A stretch of DNA of 64,000 nt, taken from Thalassobius sp047123305 (GTDB lineage: Bacteria; Pseudomonadota; Alphaproteobacteria; Rhodobacterales; Rhodobacteraceae). Positions 1 through 7,422 of this stretch are shown piece after piece (position 1 is the first letter of the stretch; each line of letters starts with the position of its first letter). A model generated the notes under the pieces. That model was not told the origin of the DNA. It did not search any database and saw only the letters and a program-made list of their open reading frames with translations. The translations under genes and the position numbers were made by a program. The DNA is taken from NCBI RefSeq assembly GCF_047123305.1, contig NZ_CP138918.1:1736001-1800000 (forward strand), in the 5' to 3' direction.

Positions 1-198
1 CGAACGGGCGGGGCGGGCCGGTGAAACGGGCGCCGGTGAAACAGGGGCCGGTTCAGTCTGTTTCGGAGCAGCCTGTTTAGGAACGGCCTGGGCGGGCGCA
101 GCCTGCTGGGGCGCGGCACCGCCTTCGGGAACCTCGGCCTGCGGGGCGTTGCCCCCGCGACGGATACGGAACTTCTTAGCCTTGGGTTTCGTAGTCAT
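1..198 (-). CDS. Capsule/polysaccharide export inner-membrane protein, N-terminal part (KpsE/BexC-like, partial)
   Basis: Only the first 66 codons lie in the window; the gene continues past position 1. It begins at ATG 198-196, overlapping the end of the ABC ATPase gene by 23 bases. The peptide opens MTTKPKAKKFRIRRGG, a basic stretch, followed by an Ala/Pro/Gln-rich low-complexity region. Capsule export proteins of the KpsE family in Rhodobacterales often have such a cytoplasmic tail before the first membrane helix. The name rests mainly on co-translation with a KpsT-like ATPase, because the conserved Wzz-like domain is outside the window. A purine-rich GAAGAAGCG lies upstream as a possible ribosome site. 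Confidence 0.55.
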   Translation of the reverse strand, partial: MTTKPKAKKFRIRRGGNAPQAEVPEGGAAPQQAAPAQAVPKQAAPKQTEPAPVSPAPVSPARPARS

Positions 199-835
199 AG
201 AGCTGTTTCGCTTCTTCCAAGGTGTCAAACATGTGCAGCTTGCCGCTCATCAGGACGGCCGCTGAACGGGCAAATCTCTGTAACGTCTGCGCTTGGTGCG
301 AGACGATGATCACGGTGGTGTTCTGCAGTCGGTCGCGCAGAATATCCCCCGCCTTTTTGTTGAACTCCACATCGGTCGATCCGGGCATGCCTTCATCGAT
401 CAGGTAAAGGTCGAAATCCAGCGCCAGAAGCAGCGCAAAGGAAAACCGGGCACGCATCCCTTGGCTATAGGTGCCAAGCGGCTGGTCGAAGTATTCGCCA
501 AGCCCACAAAGCCAGCGGCAGAAGGCCTCAACATAGTCTGGGTCCAAACCATAGAGACGGGCGATATAACGGCTGTTTTCCACGGCAGAGTGTTTTCCCA
601 CAACACCGCCCATGAACCCCAGCGGAAAAGATACGCGGCAACCCCGGCGGATCACACCTTCGTCCGGTTTTTCCAATCCGGCCATCATGTTGATCAGCGT
701 CGTCTTGCCGGTCCCGTTTGGCGCCAAAATGCCCAGCGATTGGCCAAGCTCCACCCGGAAGGAGACCTTTTCAAGGATCACCTTGCGCTGAGTTCCGGTC
801 CAGAAGGACTTACTGACGTTTTCAAACTCAAGCAT
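176..835 (-). CDS. Polysaccharide ABC transporter ATP-binding protein (KpsT/BexA family)
   Basis: 219 residues, the usual size of KpsT-type ATPases that drive capsule or teichoic-like polysaccharide export across the inner membrane. Walker A is APNGTGKTT (about residues 38-46), the signature loop is YSQGMRARF and Walker B is LYLIDEGMP. YSQGM in place of LSGGQ, and the 'DEGMP' Walker B end, are typical of this polysaccharide-exporter branch (family knowledge). The next gene starts inside its last codons, so the two are co-translated. The permease partner (KpsM-like) is not in the window. Confidence 0.85.
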   Translation of the reverse strand: MLEFENVSKSFWTGTQRKVILEKVSFRVELGQSLGILAPNGTGKTTLINMMAGLEKPDEGVIRRGCRVSFPLGFMGGVVGKHSAVENSRYIARLYGLDPDYVEAFCRWLCGLGEYFDQPLGTYSQGMRARFSFALLLALDFDLYLIDEGMPGSTDVEFNKKAGDILRDRLQNTTVIIVSHQAQTLQRFARSAAVLMSGKLHMFDTLEEAKQLYDYETQG

Positions 836-975
836 ATGGGCCTATGCGCTCCTGCTCGCCCCAGAAATAATGCACTCGTCTTAAAGCAGAGTTATCTCCT
901 CTCAGAACGGCGCGATTTGGCTTTTGATTAGGGTATGCCACGGGCAAGGGGGCAAAATTAAGGCTAAATGTTGAA

Positions 976-1001
976 AAACCGACACCAAAGGGCGTCGGTT
1001 T
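976..1001 (-). terminator. Intrinsic terminator of nhaA
   Basis: Inverted repeat AAACCGAC (976-983) / GTCGGTTT (994-1001). Read on the minus strand it ends in a T-run and sits about 37 bases after the nhaA stop codon. Confidence 0.6.
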
Positions 1002-1037
1002 CTCGGATTGTTTCCAGATTTTGCGGGTTGGAACGGG

Positions 1038-2285
1038 TTAGAACTCTTGTTTCTGCACCCGTGTCAGTTTCCCGACAACGATGGACAGGACCGCAGCACC
1101 AAAGCTGAACAGTGCCCCCATCTTGGCGGCATCCTGCACCGGCCCGGCGTCAAAGGCGACCGAGGCCACGAAGAGCGACACCGTAAAGCCAATCGCCGAG
1201 ACACAGCCGATTACAAACAGATCCACCGTCCGCATCCCCTGCGGCAGCCCCAGCTTCAGAATATGCGCCCCGACGACGCCAAACAGCAGCACCCCGATGG
1301 GCTTGCCCACCACCAGACCGGCCAGAACCAACCAGGTCGGGGCTGCAATTGCGGAGAACTCCACCCCTGCGTTCAGCAGGCCGAAGAAGAACAGCACCAC
1401 CTCCACCGGATGTTTCAGCGCATGTTCGATGTGGTTCAGCAGATCCGACAGATACTGTTCCGCCTCGCTGAAGATCCCAAAGGCGCGGTCAGCGTGGGGG
1501 ATGGTCGGCACGATCGGCAGCAGCCCCAATGCGGGGTGAATGCCCGCCTCCTGGAAGCCATACCAGCTGGCGCAGGCCGCAATCAGATAGGGCCAGAACC
1601 CCAGTTTCTTGCGCATAAAGGTCGAGTTGGGGCGGGCCTGATTGCCCCGATCCATCCGGCGTGGCAGCCAGTTGAACAGCAGATAGACGGCAATTGCCGC
1701 GCCCAGCGACAGCAGCAGCCACTCCGGTGCCAGCTCGCCCGAGGGGTAGAAAATCGCCAGAATGATCAGCCCGGCCGCATCATCAGCAATGGCCAGCAGC
1801 AGCAGGAAACGCACCGCCGGATGGCCCGCGCCAAAGACCATGCGCCCTACAAGGTAGGAAAACGCAATGTCGGTGGCGGTGGGAATCGCCCAGCCGTTTT
1901 TGACGGCATCGTAGGTCTCGGACCCCAGCGCCAGCGCCAGACCCAGATAGACTGCAATGGGGCCAATCATGCCGCCTGCCGTGGCAAACAGCGGGGTCGC
2001 CGCCTTTTTACCGCGCAAGGAGCCGTTTTTCAGGATCACCGCCTCCCAGACTTCCTTGGCCGCAATGGCAAAGAAGAAGGCCATCAGCACGTCATTGACC
2101 AGATAATGCAGGGTCAGGGTGCGATGCCCGTCATGGTAATGACCAATGGGCGCGTGGTCCCAGATCACAAACTCGACGAAGTGGTGGTAACTGTCCGGAT
2201 TGGTGTTGGCCCAGACCAGAGCGATCAACGCCCCAAGGATCAGCAGCAGCGAATAGTTGGTGATGAAGTTCCAGACGCGATACAT
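1038..2285 (-). CDS. nhaA: Na+/H+ antiporter NhaA
   Basis: 415-residue multi-pass inner-membrane protein that exports Na+ in exchange for H+, for pH and salt homeostasis. The paired aspartates of the transport site are in LLLLAIADDAAGL (Asp168-Asp169), and the PTATDIAF segment (about 135-142) matches the discontinuous helix of the family. Its length fits NhaA (about 390-440). It is flanked by a terminator downstream and a separate glycosylase gene upstream (stop at 2394), so it is probably monocistronic. A Na+ antiporter fits a marine host, which is an inference. Confidence 0.95.
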   Translation of the reverse strand: MYRVWNFITNYSLLLILGALIALVWANTNPDSYHHFVEFVIWDHAPIGHYHDGHRTLTLHYLVNDVLMAFFFAIAAKEVWEAVILKNGSLRGKKAATPLFATAGGMIGPIAVYLGLALALGSETYDAVKNGWAIPTATDIAFSYLVGRMVFGAGHPAVRFLLLLAIADDAAGLIILAIFYPSGELAPEWLLLSLGAAIAVYLLFNWLPRRMDRGNQARPNSTFMRKKLGFWPYLIAACASWYGFQEAGIHPALGLLPIVPTIPHADRAFGIFSEAEQYLSDLLNHIEHALKHPVEVVLFFFGLLNAGVEFSAIAAPTWLVLAGLVVGKPIGVLLFGVVGAHILKLGLPQGMRTVDLFVIGCVSAIGFTVSLFVASVAFDAGPVQDAAKMGALFSFGAAVLSIVVGKLTRVQKQEF

Positions 2286-2393
2286 TGCCTATATGCCCCG
2301 TTTCTTTGGATTATCCTTTTGGACTAAACCTTTTGGGTAGGTCGGGCAAGGACAAGCGACCTGAACGGGCAAAAGACCGATGAAAAGCCTCGG

Positions 2394-3011
2394 TTAATCA
2401 AGGGTGTCAGCTGGCGGTGATCCGGGGCTTTGCAGGTGCTGCTGAACAACAGCCCTGAGGGCAGGCAGCAGATCCGTCTCAAACCAAGGGTTCTTGCGCA
2501 GCCAGCCTGTGTTGCGCCAGGACGGATGTGGCAGCACAAAGGTTTGGGGCGCATGGCCCCGCCAGGCCTGCACCGTCTCGGTCACGCCTGTTCGTGTTCC
2601 AAGATGCAACCGGTGGGCATAGCCCCCCACCAGAATGCGCAGCTGGATATGGGGCAGGCTTTGCTGCACCCGATCTGACCAGGTCTCGGCGCAGATCCTT
2701 GGTGGTGGCAGGTCTGATCCTTTGGCGTCATAGCCCGGAAAGCAGAAGGCGGCAGGCACAATGGCGATGCGGCGCTGGTCGTAAAACGCTTCCTCCCCGA
2801 TCCCCAACCAGTCACGCAACCGCTCCCCCGACGGATCACAGAACGGACGTCCGGCCTGATGGACCCGCAGGCCCGGCGCCTGCCCGGCTATCAGAATGCG
2901 GGCCTCGGGCTGGAACCACGGCACGGGGCGGGGAGAATGGGCAGTTTCGGTCGCCGCAAACCGTGCCGCGCAAAGACGGCAGGCACGGATCTCGGCCTGC
3001 AGGGGGATCAA
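2394..3011 (-). CDS. Uracil-DNA glycosylase superfamily protein (Fe-S type)
   Basis: 205 residues. The water-activating motif region is GQAPG (43-47) and the C-terminal motif is LPHPSWRN. Four cysteines, Cys11-x2-Cys14, Cys90 and Cys107, are spaced like the [4Fe-4S] ligands of family 4 uracil-DNA glycosylases. The likely role is removing uracil from DNA to start base-excision repair. The motifs are not those of canonical Ung, so the exact subfamily and lesion range are open. The gene diverges from the downstream SseB-like gene with only 84 bases between starts. Confidence 0.8.
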   Translation of the reverse strand: MIPLQAEIRACRLCAARFAATETAHSPRPVPWFQPEARILIAGQAPGLRVHQAGRPFCDPSGERLRDWLGIGEEAFYDQRRIAIVPAAFCFPGYDAKGSDLPPPRICAETWSDRVQQSLPHIQLRILVGGYAHRLHLGTRTGVTETVQAWRGHAPQTFVLPHPSWRNTGWLRKNPWFETDLLPALRAVVQQHLQSPGSPPADTLD

Positions 3012-3095
3012 TTGCTGGCTCCTTCTTCGGTTTGCGCTTGCCCCAAGCTGGCCCGCAGGCTACCGCAGGGCAAGCCTCAACTGACGGGAAATCCG

Positions 3096-3896
3096 ATGTC
3101 CGCGACCGATAGCCAGACCGCCCTCGACCTTGCCCATGCTGCCATGATGGCGGATGAAAGCGATGATGCCGCCCGCCTGCGGTTCTATGAACGGCTGGCC
3201 GACGGCGAGCTGTTTTTGCTGCTGGCCGAAGAGCCGGTGGATGAAAACGTCACGCCGGAACTGTTTGAACTGTCCGATCACGCCTTTGTGCTGGTGTTTG
3301 ACCGCGAAGACCGCCTGGCCCAGTTTGTGGGTCGCGAAGCCCCCTATGCAGCCCTGTCGGGACGGGAGATAGCGTCATTGCTGGCCGGTCAGGGCATCGG
3401 CCTTGGGGTGAACCTTGATGTGGCACCCTCGTCGATCCTGATTCCGCCCGAAGCGGTGAACTGGCTCAACGAAACGCTTGGACAGGCCCCGGTGGAGGCC
3501 GAGGCGCGGATCGAGGAAATCGGCACCCCCGCGGGTCTACCAGAACAGCTGCTGACGGCGCTTGATGCCAAACTGGCCACCGCCACCGGTCTGGCCCACT
3601 CCGCTTATCTGGCGGGGGCCACCTATGAAGGCGGCGCGCGCAATCACCTGCTGGCTTTCATCGACGCCGTGCCAGAAGCACAGGACGCCTTGGCCAAAGC
3701 GGTCTCCGAAGCGCTGACATTTTCCGGGATCGAAGCCGGCGCGCTTGACGTCAGCTTCCTGCGCAGTTCTGATCCGCTGGCGGCAAAACTGGCACAATGG
3801 GGCCTGCGCTTTGACCTGCCCCAGCCCGAAGAGGTGCAGGAGGTCGGTCTTTCCGCCCCCGGCTCTGACCCGGAAAAACCGCCGATCCTCCGGTGA
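3096..3896 (+). CDS. SseB family protein
   Basis: 266 residues from ATG 3096; an upstream in-frame extension overlaps the divergent glycosylase gene and was not used. The N-terminal half (about residues 20-120: RFYERLADGELFLLL, ELSDHAFVLVFDREDRLAQF) matches the SseB N-terminal domain of the enhanced serine sensitivity protein family. The second half resembles the SseB C-terminal domain. No enzymatic motif is visible and no signal peptide is present, so it is cytoplasmic with unknown biochemical role. The ribosome site is weak (GGGAA). A dispersed intergenic repeat begins 7 bases after its stop. Confidence 0.75.
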   Translation: MSATDSQTALDLAHAAMMADESDDAARLRFYERLADGELFLLLAEEPVDENVTPELFELSDHAFVLVFDREDRLAQFVGREAPYAALSGREIASLLAGQGIGLGVNLDVAPSSILIPPEAVNWLNETLGQAPVEAEARIEEIGTPAGLPEQLLTALDAKLATATGLAHSAYLAGATYEGGARNHLLAFIDAVPEAQDALAKAVSEALTFSGIEAGALDVSFLRSSDPLAAKLAQWGLRFDLPQPEEVQEVGLSAPGSDPEKPPILR

Positions 3897-3902
3897 CCGA
3901 CG

Positions 3903-3999
3903 GATTTTGAGTATTTAGGGATCATTGAAAGCGCCTTTCTTCTTGGCGCAAATATCCTCGGGGTGAGCCGCGCTTTGCGGCGAGGGGGCAAAGCCCCCT
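3903..3999. repeat. Dispersed intergenic repeat, copy A (two units, head to head)
   Basis: Lies between convergent genes. A unit with GAGTATTTAGGGATCATTGAAAG (3909-3931, core GAGTATTT...TTGAAAG) is followed in the opposite orientation by CCCCGAGGATATTT...CCAAGAAGAA (3935-3963 on the minus strand). Two hairpins follow: GCCGC/GCGGC (3967-3981) and GGGGGC/GCCCCC (3984-3998). Related units occur at 22155-22217, 44554-44599 and 58656-58728. Confidence 0.65.
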
Positions 4000-4013
4000 G
4001 ACCTGCCTCACCC

Positions 4014-4943
4014 TCAATACCCGGCGTTGCGATCCACCAGATAGCGCAGGCGGGCGCCGCGTTCTGACCGGTCGATATTGTCGGCAATCACCTCGGCGGC
4101 CGTATCGGGACGGGTTTCGGCGGCGATATGCGGTGTCACAGTGACCTGCGGATGGGACCAATAGGGGTGGTCTGACGGCAGCGGTTCTTCACGAAACACA
4201 TCCAATGTGGCGCGGGCGATCTGGCCCTGATCCAGCGCCGCCAGCAAGGCGGTGTCGTCAATCAGCGGTCCGCGGCCAGGGTTGATGATGTAGGCGCCTT
4301 TTGGCATCCGGGCGAGGCTGTCGGCATTCAGAATGTTTTCGGTGCCTTTGGTCAGCGGCAGCAGCAGCACAAGGATCTGCGCGGTTTCTAGTGCTTGGCG
4401 CAGGCCCTTTTCCCCCGACAGGCAGGTGATCCCCGCCACCTCTTTGGGGGAACGGCTCCAGCCGGTGACGGGAAAACCAAGCCCTGCAACAGCCTGCGCG
4501 CAGGCGCTGCCCAGCTCTCCGATGCCCAGAATGGTCACAGGCCGGTCGCGTGATAGCGGCGGCAGATGTTTGTCCCAGACCCCGTTCTGGCGTTCCAGAT
4601 TGTAGTCGATGTCCAGATGGTGCCGCAGCACATGGCCGGTGACCCATTCCACCATGCCCTGCGTCAGGCCAAAATCCACCATCCGGGCCAGCGGCATCGT
4701 CAGGGTCTTATTGCCGACAATCGCCTCCACCCCGGCCCAGAGGTTCAGCACCGCCTTGCAACGGGTGTAGGGGGTGAAATCCTGCAGATCCGAGTTCGGG
4801 GCGTAGACGATATAGTCCACCTCCTCCGGTGCATGATCCTGGCGCAGATCTACGGTGAGATCAGCGGCTTCAAAGGCTTTGGTCAGGGCGGGGCCATAGC
4901 TGTCCCAACGTTCGGGGCGGGCGGCAAATTGCACGTTGATCAT
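4014..4943 (-). CDS. Glyoxylate/hydroxypyruvate reductase A-like D-2-hydroxyacid dehydrogenase
   Basis: 309 residues, matching the GhrA type of NAD(P)H-dependent 2-hydroxyacid dehydrogenases that reduce glyoxylate to glycolate and hydroxypyruvate to glycerate. The Rossmann motif is GIGELGSACAQAV (about 137-149). The catalytic triad regions are INPGRGPL (Arg), REEPLP (Glu) and TPHIAAET (His). The start overlaps the stop of the upstream VOC gene by 4 bases (ATGA), so the two are co-translated. Glyoxylate is also a product of the ethylmalonyl-CoA route encoded elsewhere in this window, though no direct link is shown. Confidence 0.85.
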   Translation of the reverse strand: MINVQFAARPERWDSYGPALTKAFEAADLTVDLRQDHAPEEVDYIVYAPNSDLQDFTPYTRCKAVLNLWAGVEAIVGNKTLTMPLARMVDFGLTQGMVEWVTGHVLRHHLDIDYNLERQNGVWDKHLPPLSRDRPVTILGIGELGSACAQAVAGLGFPVTGWSRSPKEVAGITCLSGEKGLRQALETAQILVLLLPLTKGTENILNADSLARMPKGAYIINPGRGPLIDDTALLAALDQGQIARATLDVFREEPLPSDHPYWSHPQVTVTPHIAAETRPDTAAEVIADNIDRSERGARLRYLVDRNAGY

Positions 4944-5350
4944 GTGGCAAACACCCCATCCATATCGGCAAAACCTTTGATCTCAATCGGGTTGCCTGCG
5001 GGATCGTGGAAGAACATGGTGTTTTGCTCGCCCGGTTGACCGGCGAAACGTGTGGTCGGCGCGATGGTGAAATCAACGCCTGACGCGGTCAGCTTAGCGG
5101 CCAATGCCTGCCATTGATCCGACGGCAGGATCACCCCCAGATGTGGCATCGGCACCATGTGGTCACCCACCTTGCCAGTGTTGGCGGTGGCAAAGACCGG
5201 CCCCAGATGCAGGCTGATCTGATGGCCGAAGAAGTTGAAGTCGACCCAGGTTTCGGTGCTGCGGCCCTCGGCGCAGCCCAGAAGGTCCCCGTAGAAGGCG
5301 CGGGCCTTGTCGAGGTCATCGACGTGATAGGCGAGGTGAAAGATGCTCAT
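4940..5350 (-). CDS. VOC family (glyoxalase/bleomycin-resistance fold) protein
   Basis: 136 residues from ATG 5350, chosen because AAGGACAAACGCG places a good ribosome site just upstream and the domain begins at once (MSIFHLAYHVDDLDKARAFY). The metal-site region includes His5 in HLAYHVDD, FNFFGHQISLHLG and the late MFFHDPAGNPIEIKGF. Such proteins are metal-dependent dioxygenases, lyases or isomerases of small molecules; the substrate cannot be read from sequence. It is the first gene of a two-gene operon with the hydroxyacid dehydrogenase and is divergent from a LysR regulator. Confidence 0.8.
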   Translation of the reverse strand: MSIFHLAYHVDDLDKARAFYGDLLGCAEGRSTETWVDFNFFGHQISLHLGPVFATANTGKVGDHMVPMPHLGVILPSDQWQALAAKLTASGVDFTIAPTTRFAGQPGEQNTMFFHDPAGNPIEIKGFADMDGVFAT

Positions 5351-5442
5351 CGCGTTTGTCCTTTTGTCCGTTGGCCTAGGGATAGCGGCGGGGTGAGGGA
5401 AAAGGCTAGCTTGTTTTTGCATCTTCAAAGATAAGGTTTTCT

Positions 5443-6279
5443 ATGGATTTGCGATTTGTTGAAACATTGGTAGTTGCGGTGGAAGAGGCTTCTTTGGCGG
5501 CAGCCGCGCGGCGTTTGGGGGTGACCCCAGCAGCGGTGGCGCAGCGGGTGGAGGCGTTGGAGGTCGAATTGCAGGTGCCTCTGCTGGTGCGGGCGGGGCG
5601 CGGCATGGCGGCGACGCCGGAATGTAAAGCCCTATTGCCAGAGCTGCGCCGGCTGCTGGCCATTCGCGGCGGGCTGCAGCAGGTGTTGGCGCAGGATCAA
5701 CTGGTGGGGCCCCTTAGACTGGGCGCAATATCCACCATGCTGAGTGACCACGCGGCGGATCTGGTGCAGGGGCTGAAACAGGCTGCACCCGAAGTGGAAC
5801 TGACCCTGACGCCGGGGGCCTCGGCAGAGCTTTATGAGGCGTTTGAGCAGCGCCGGTTGGAGGCCGCCTTGCTGGTGGCGCCGCCGTTTGACCTGCCCAA
5901 GACGATGCGGTTTGACGTGATCGCAACCCAGCGGATCGGGGTGTTGTCGCCGCAATCCGGCGGCGGGGACCTGCCTTTTCTACTTTATGCGCGGGAGGCC
6001 TGGGGTGGGGCGGCGTGTTTCCGTGCTTTGCAACAGCGCTTTGGCAGCCCGCGGGTGCTGGCCGAGATGGACGCGCTGGAAACGATTGCCCAGCTGGTCG
6101 AGGACGGGGTTGGCCGCGCCGTGGTGCCGGAATGGGCCGGGTTGCAGCGGCGTCATCCCGGTGCGCGGTTTCAGCCTCTTGCGGTGCAGGGGCGGCAAGT
6201 CGGATTGCTGTCCTGGCAGCGCGACGCACGCCGCCCGGTGCAACAGGTGCTGCGGCAGATATTGGGGATTGCGGGGTAG
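5443..6279 (+). CDS. LysR family transcriptional regulator
   Basis: 278 residues. The N-terminal winged helix-turn-helix spans about residues 1-60 (FVETLVVAVEEASLAAAARRLGVTPAAVAQRVEALE), followed by a periplasmic-binding-like effector domain. It is divergent from the VOC/hydroxyacid dehydrogenase pair with 92 bases between start codons, so it most likely regulates that pair and itself. The inducer is unknown. The effector domain is slightly short for the family (usually about 290-310 residues in total), but both halves are recognisable. Confidence 0.85.
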   Translation: MDLRFVETLVVAVEEASLAAAARRLGVTPAAVAQRVEALEVELQVPLLVRAGRGMAATPECKALLPELRRLLAIRGGLQQVLAQDQLVGPLRLGAISTMLSDHAADLVQGLKQAAPEVELTLTPGASAELYEAFEQRRLEAALLVAPPFDLPKTMRFDVIATQRIGVLSPQSGGGDLPFLLYAREAWGGAACFRALQQRFGSPRVLAEMDALETIAQLVEDGVGRAVVPEWAGLQRRHPGARFQPLAVQGRQVGLLSWQRDARRPVQQVLRQILGIAG

Positions 6280-6282
6280 GGC

Positions 6283-7422
6283 CTATCTGGGCCGGTGGAC
6301 ATGGGCGCTTTGGACCAGTCCGAAGGCGCCTAGCAGGACCAGCATCGATGATCCCCCATAGCTGACCAGCGGCAAAGGCACGCCCACCACGGGGGCCAGC
6401 CCCATGACCATCGACATGTTCACCGCAAAGAACAGAAAGAAGGTCACCCCAACCCCGAGGATCAGCAACGAGGAGAACCGGTCTTTGTTCGCCAGCGCAG
6501 AGGCGACGCAGAAGATGATGATCAGCAGATAGAGGGTCAGCAGGGAAAAGGCGCCGATGAAACCGAACTCTTCAGCCAGGGTGGTGAAGATGAAATCGGT
6601 GTGTTTCTCCGGCAGGAAGTTCAGACGCGACTGGGTGCCCTGCATGAAGCCACGGCCGGTCCAGCCGCCAGAGCCAAGGGCGATTTTTGACTGGGTAATG
6701 TGATAGCCCGCGCCCAAGGGGTCACTGGCAGGGTCCAGAAAGGTGTCGATCCGGCGGTACTGATAGTTTTTCAGCAGCTGCCAATCGGTGCCACGGGTCT
6801 GGAACACCGCCGTCACCAGCGCCATGCCCAGCCCGATCACGGCGGCGAAATAAGCCCAGTGTACCCCGGCAAAAAACATCACCGCCGCCCCGCCAAAGAC
6901 CAGCAACAAAGAGGTGCCAAGGTCCGGTTGGTTCAGCACCAGGGCGGTTGGCAGCAGGATCAGCGCCACCGGCACCGCCACCCACAGCGGGTGCGAGGCT
7001 TTTTTGACCGGCAGCCAGTCATAATAGGCGGCCAGCAGCATCACCAGGGTGATCTTGGTCATTTCAGAGGGTTGCAGCCGCATGAAGCCCAGGTCAATCC
7101 AGCGCTGCGCCCCCATACCAAGCGAGCCGAAGAACTCGACGTATAACAGCAGCGCCAGCGAGGCGAGGTAGGCCACCCCTGCCACATTGCGCCAGAACCA
7201 GATCGGGATCATGGCCACAAAGAACAGGACCCCCATTCCAAGCGCAAAGCGTTTCATCTGGGTTTCCGCCCAGGGCTGGAACGATCCGCCCGCCACGGAA
7301 TAGAGCATCAGGAAGCCGATGCTGCACACCGCCGTCAGCAACAGCACCAGCCCCCAGTTCAAAAACAGAAACTTGCGCAGCCCTGAGGGGACGGATTTGA
7401 CGGTATACTCAAGATAACTCAT
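6283..7422 (-). CDS. rodA: Rod shape-determining peptidoglycan glycosyltransferase RodA (MrdB)
   Basis: 379-residue SEDS-family polytopic membrane protein, the glycan polymerase of the elongation machinery partnered with PBP2. Family features include LGMGAQRWIDLGFMRLQPSEMTK, where the Trp-Ile-Asp and QPSE motifs lie, and LPLVSYGGSSML near the C terminus. It overlaps mrdA by 4 bases (ATGA), as expected of a co-translated polymerase/transpeptidase pair. It is the last gene of the mreB-mreC-mreD-mrdA-rodA operon. Confidence 0.96.
   Translation of the reverse strand: MSYLEYTVKSVPSGLRKFLFLNWGLVLLLTAVCSIGFLMLYSVAGGSFQPWAETQMKRFALGMGVLFFVAMIPIWFWRNVAGVAYLASLALLLYVEFFGSLGMGAQRWIDLGFMRLQPSEMTKITLVMLLAAYYDWLPVKKASHPLWVAVPVALILLPTALVLNQPDLGTSLLLVFGGAAVMFFAGVHWAYFAAVIGLGMALVTAVFQTRGTDWQLLKNYQYRRIDTFLDPASDPLGAGYHITQSKIALGSGGWTGRGFMQGTQSRLNFLPEKHTDFIFTTLAEEFGFIGAFSLLTLYLLIIIFCVASALANKDRFSSLLILGVGVTFFLFFAVNMSMVMGLAPVVGVPLPLVSYGGSSMLVLLGAFGLVQSAHVHRPR

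Noticed and set aside
1008..2327. A 439-codon open frame on the plus strand
   Set aside because: Antisense to nhaA, covering the nhaA terminator; Gln/Arg/His-rich translation without family features.
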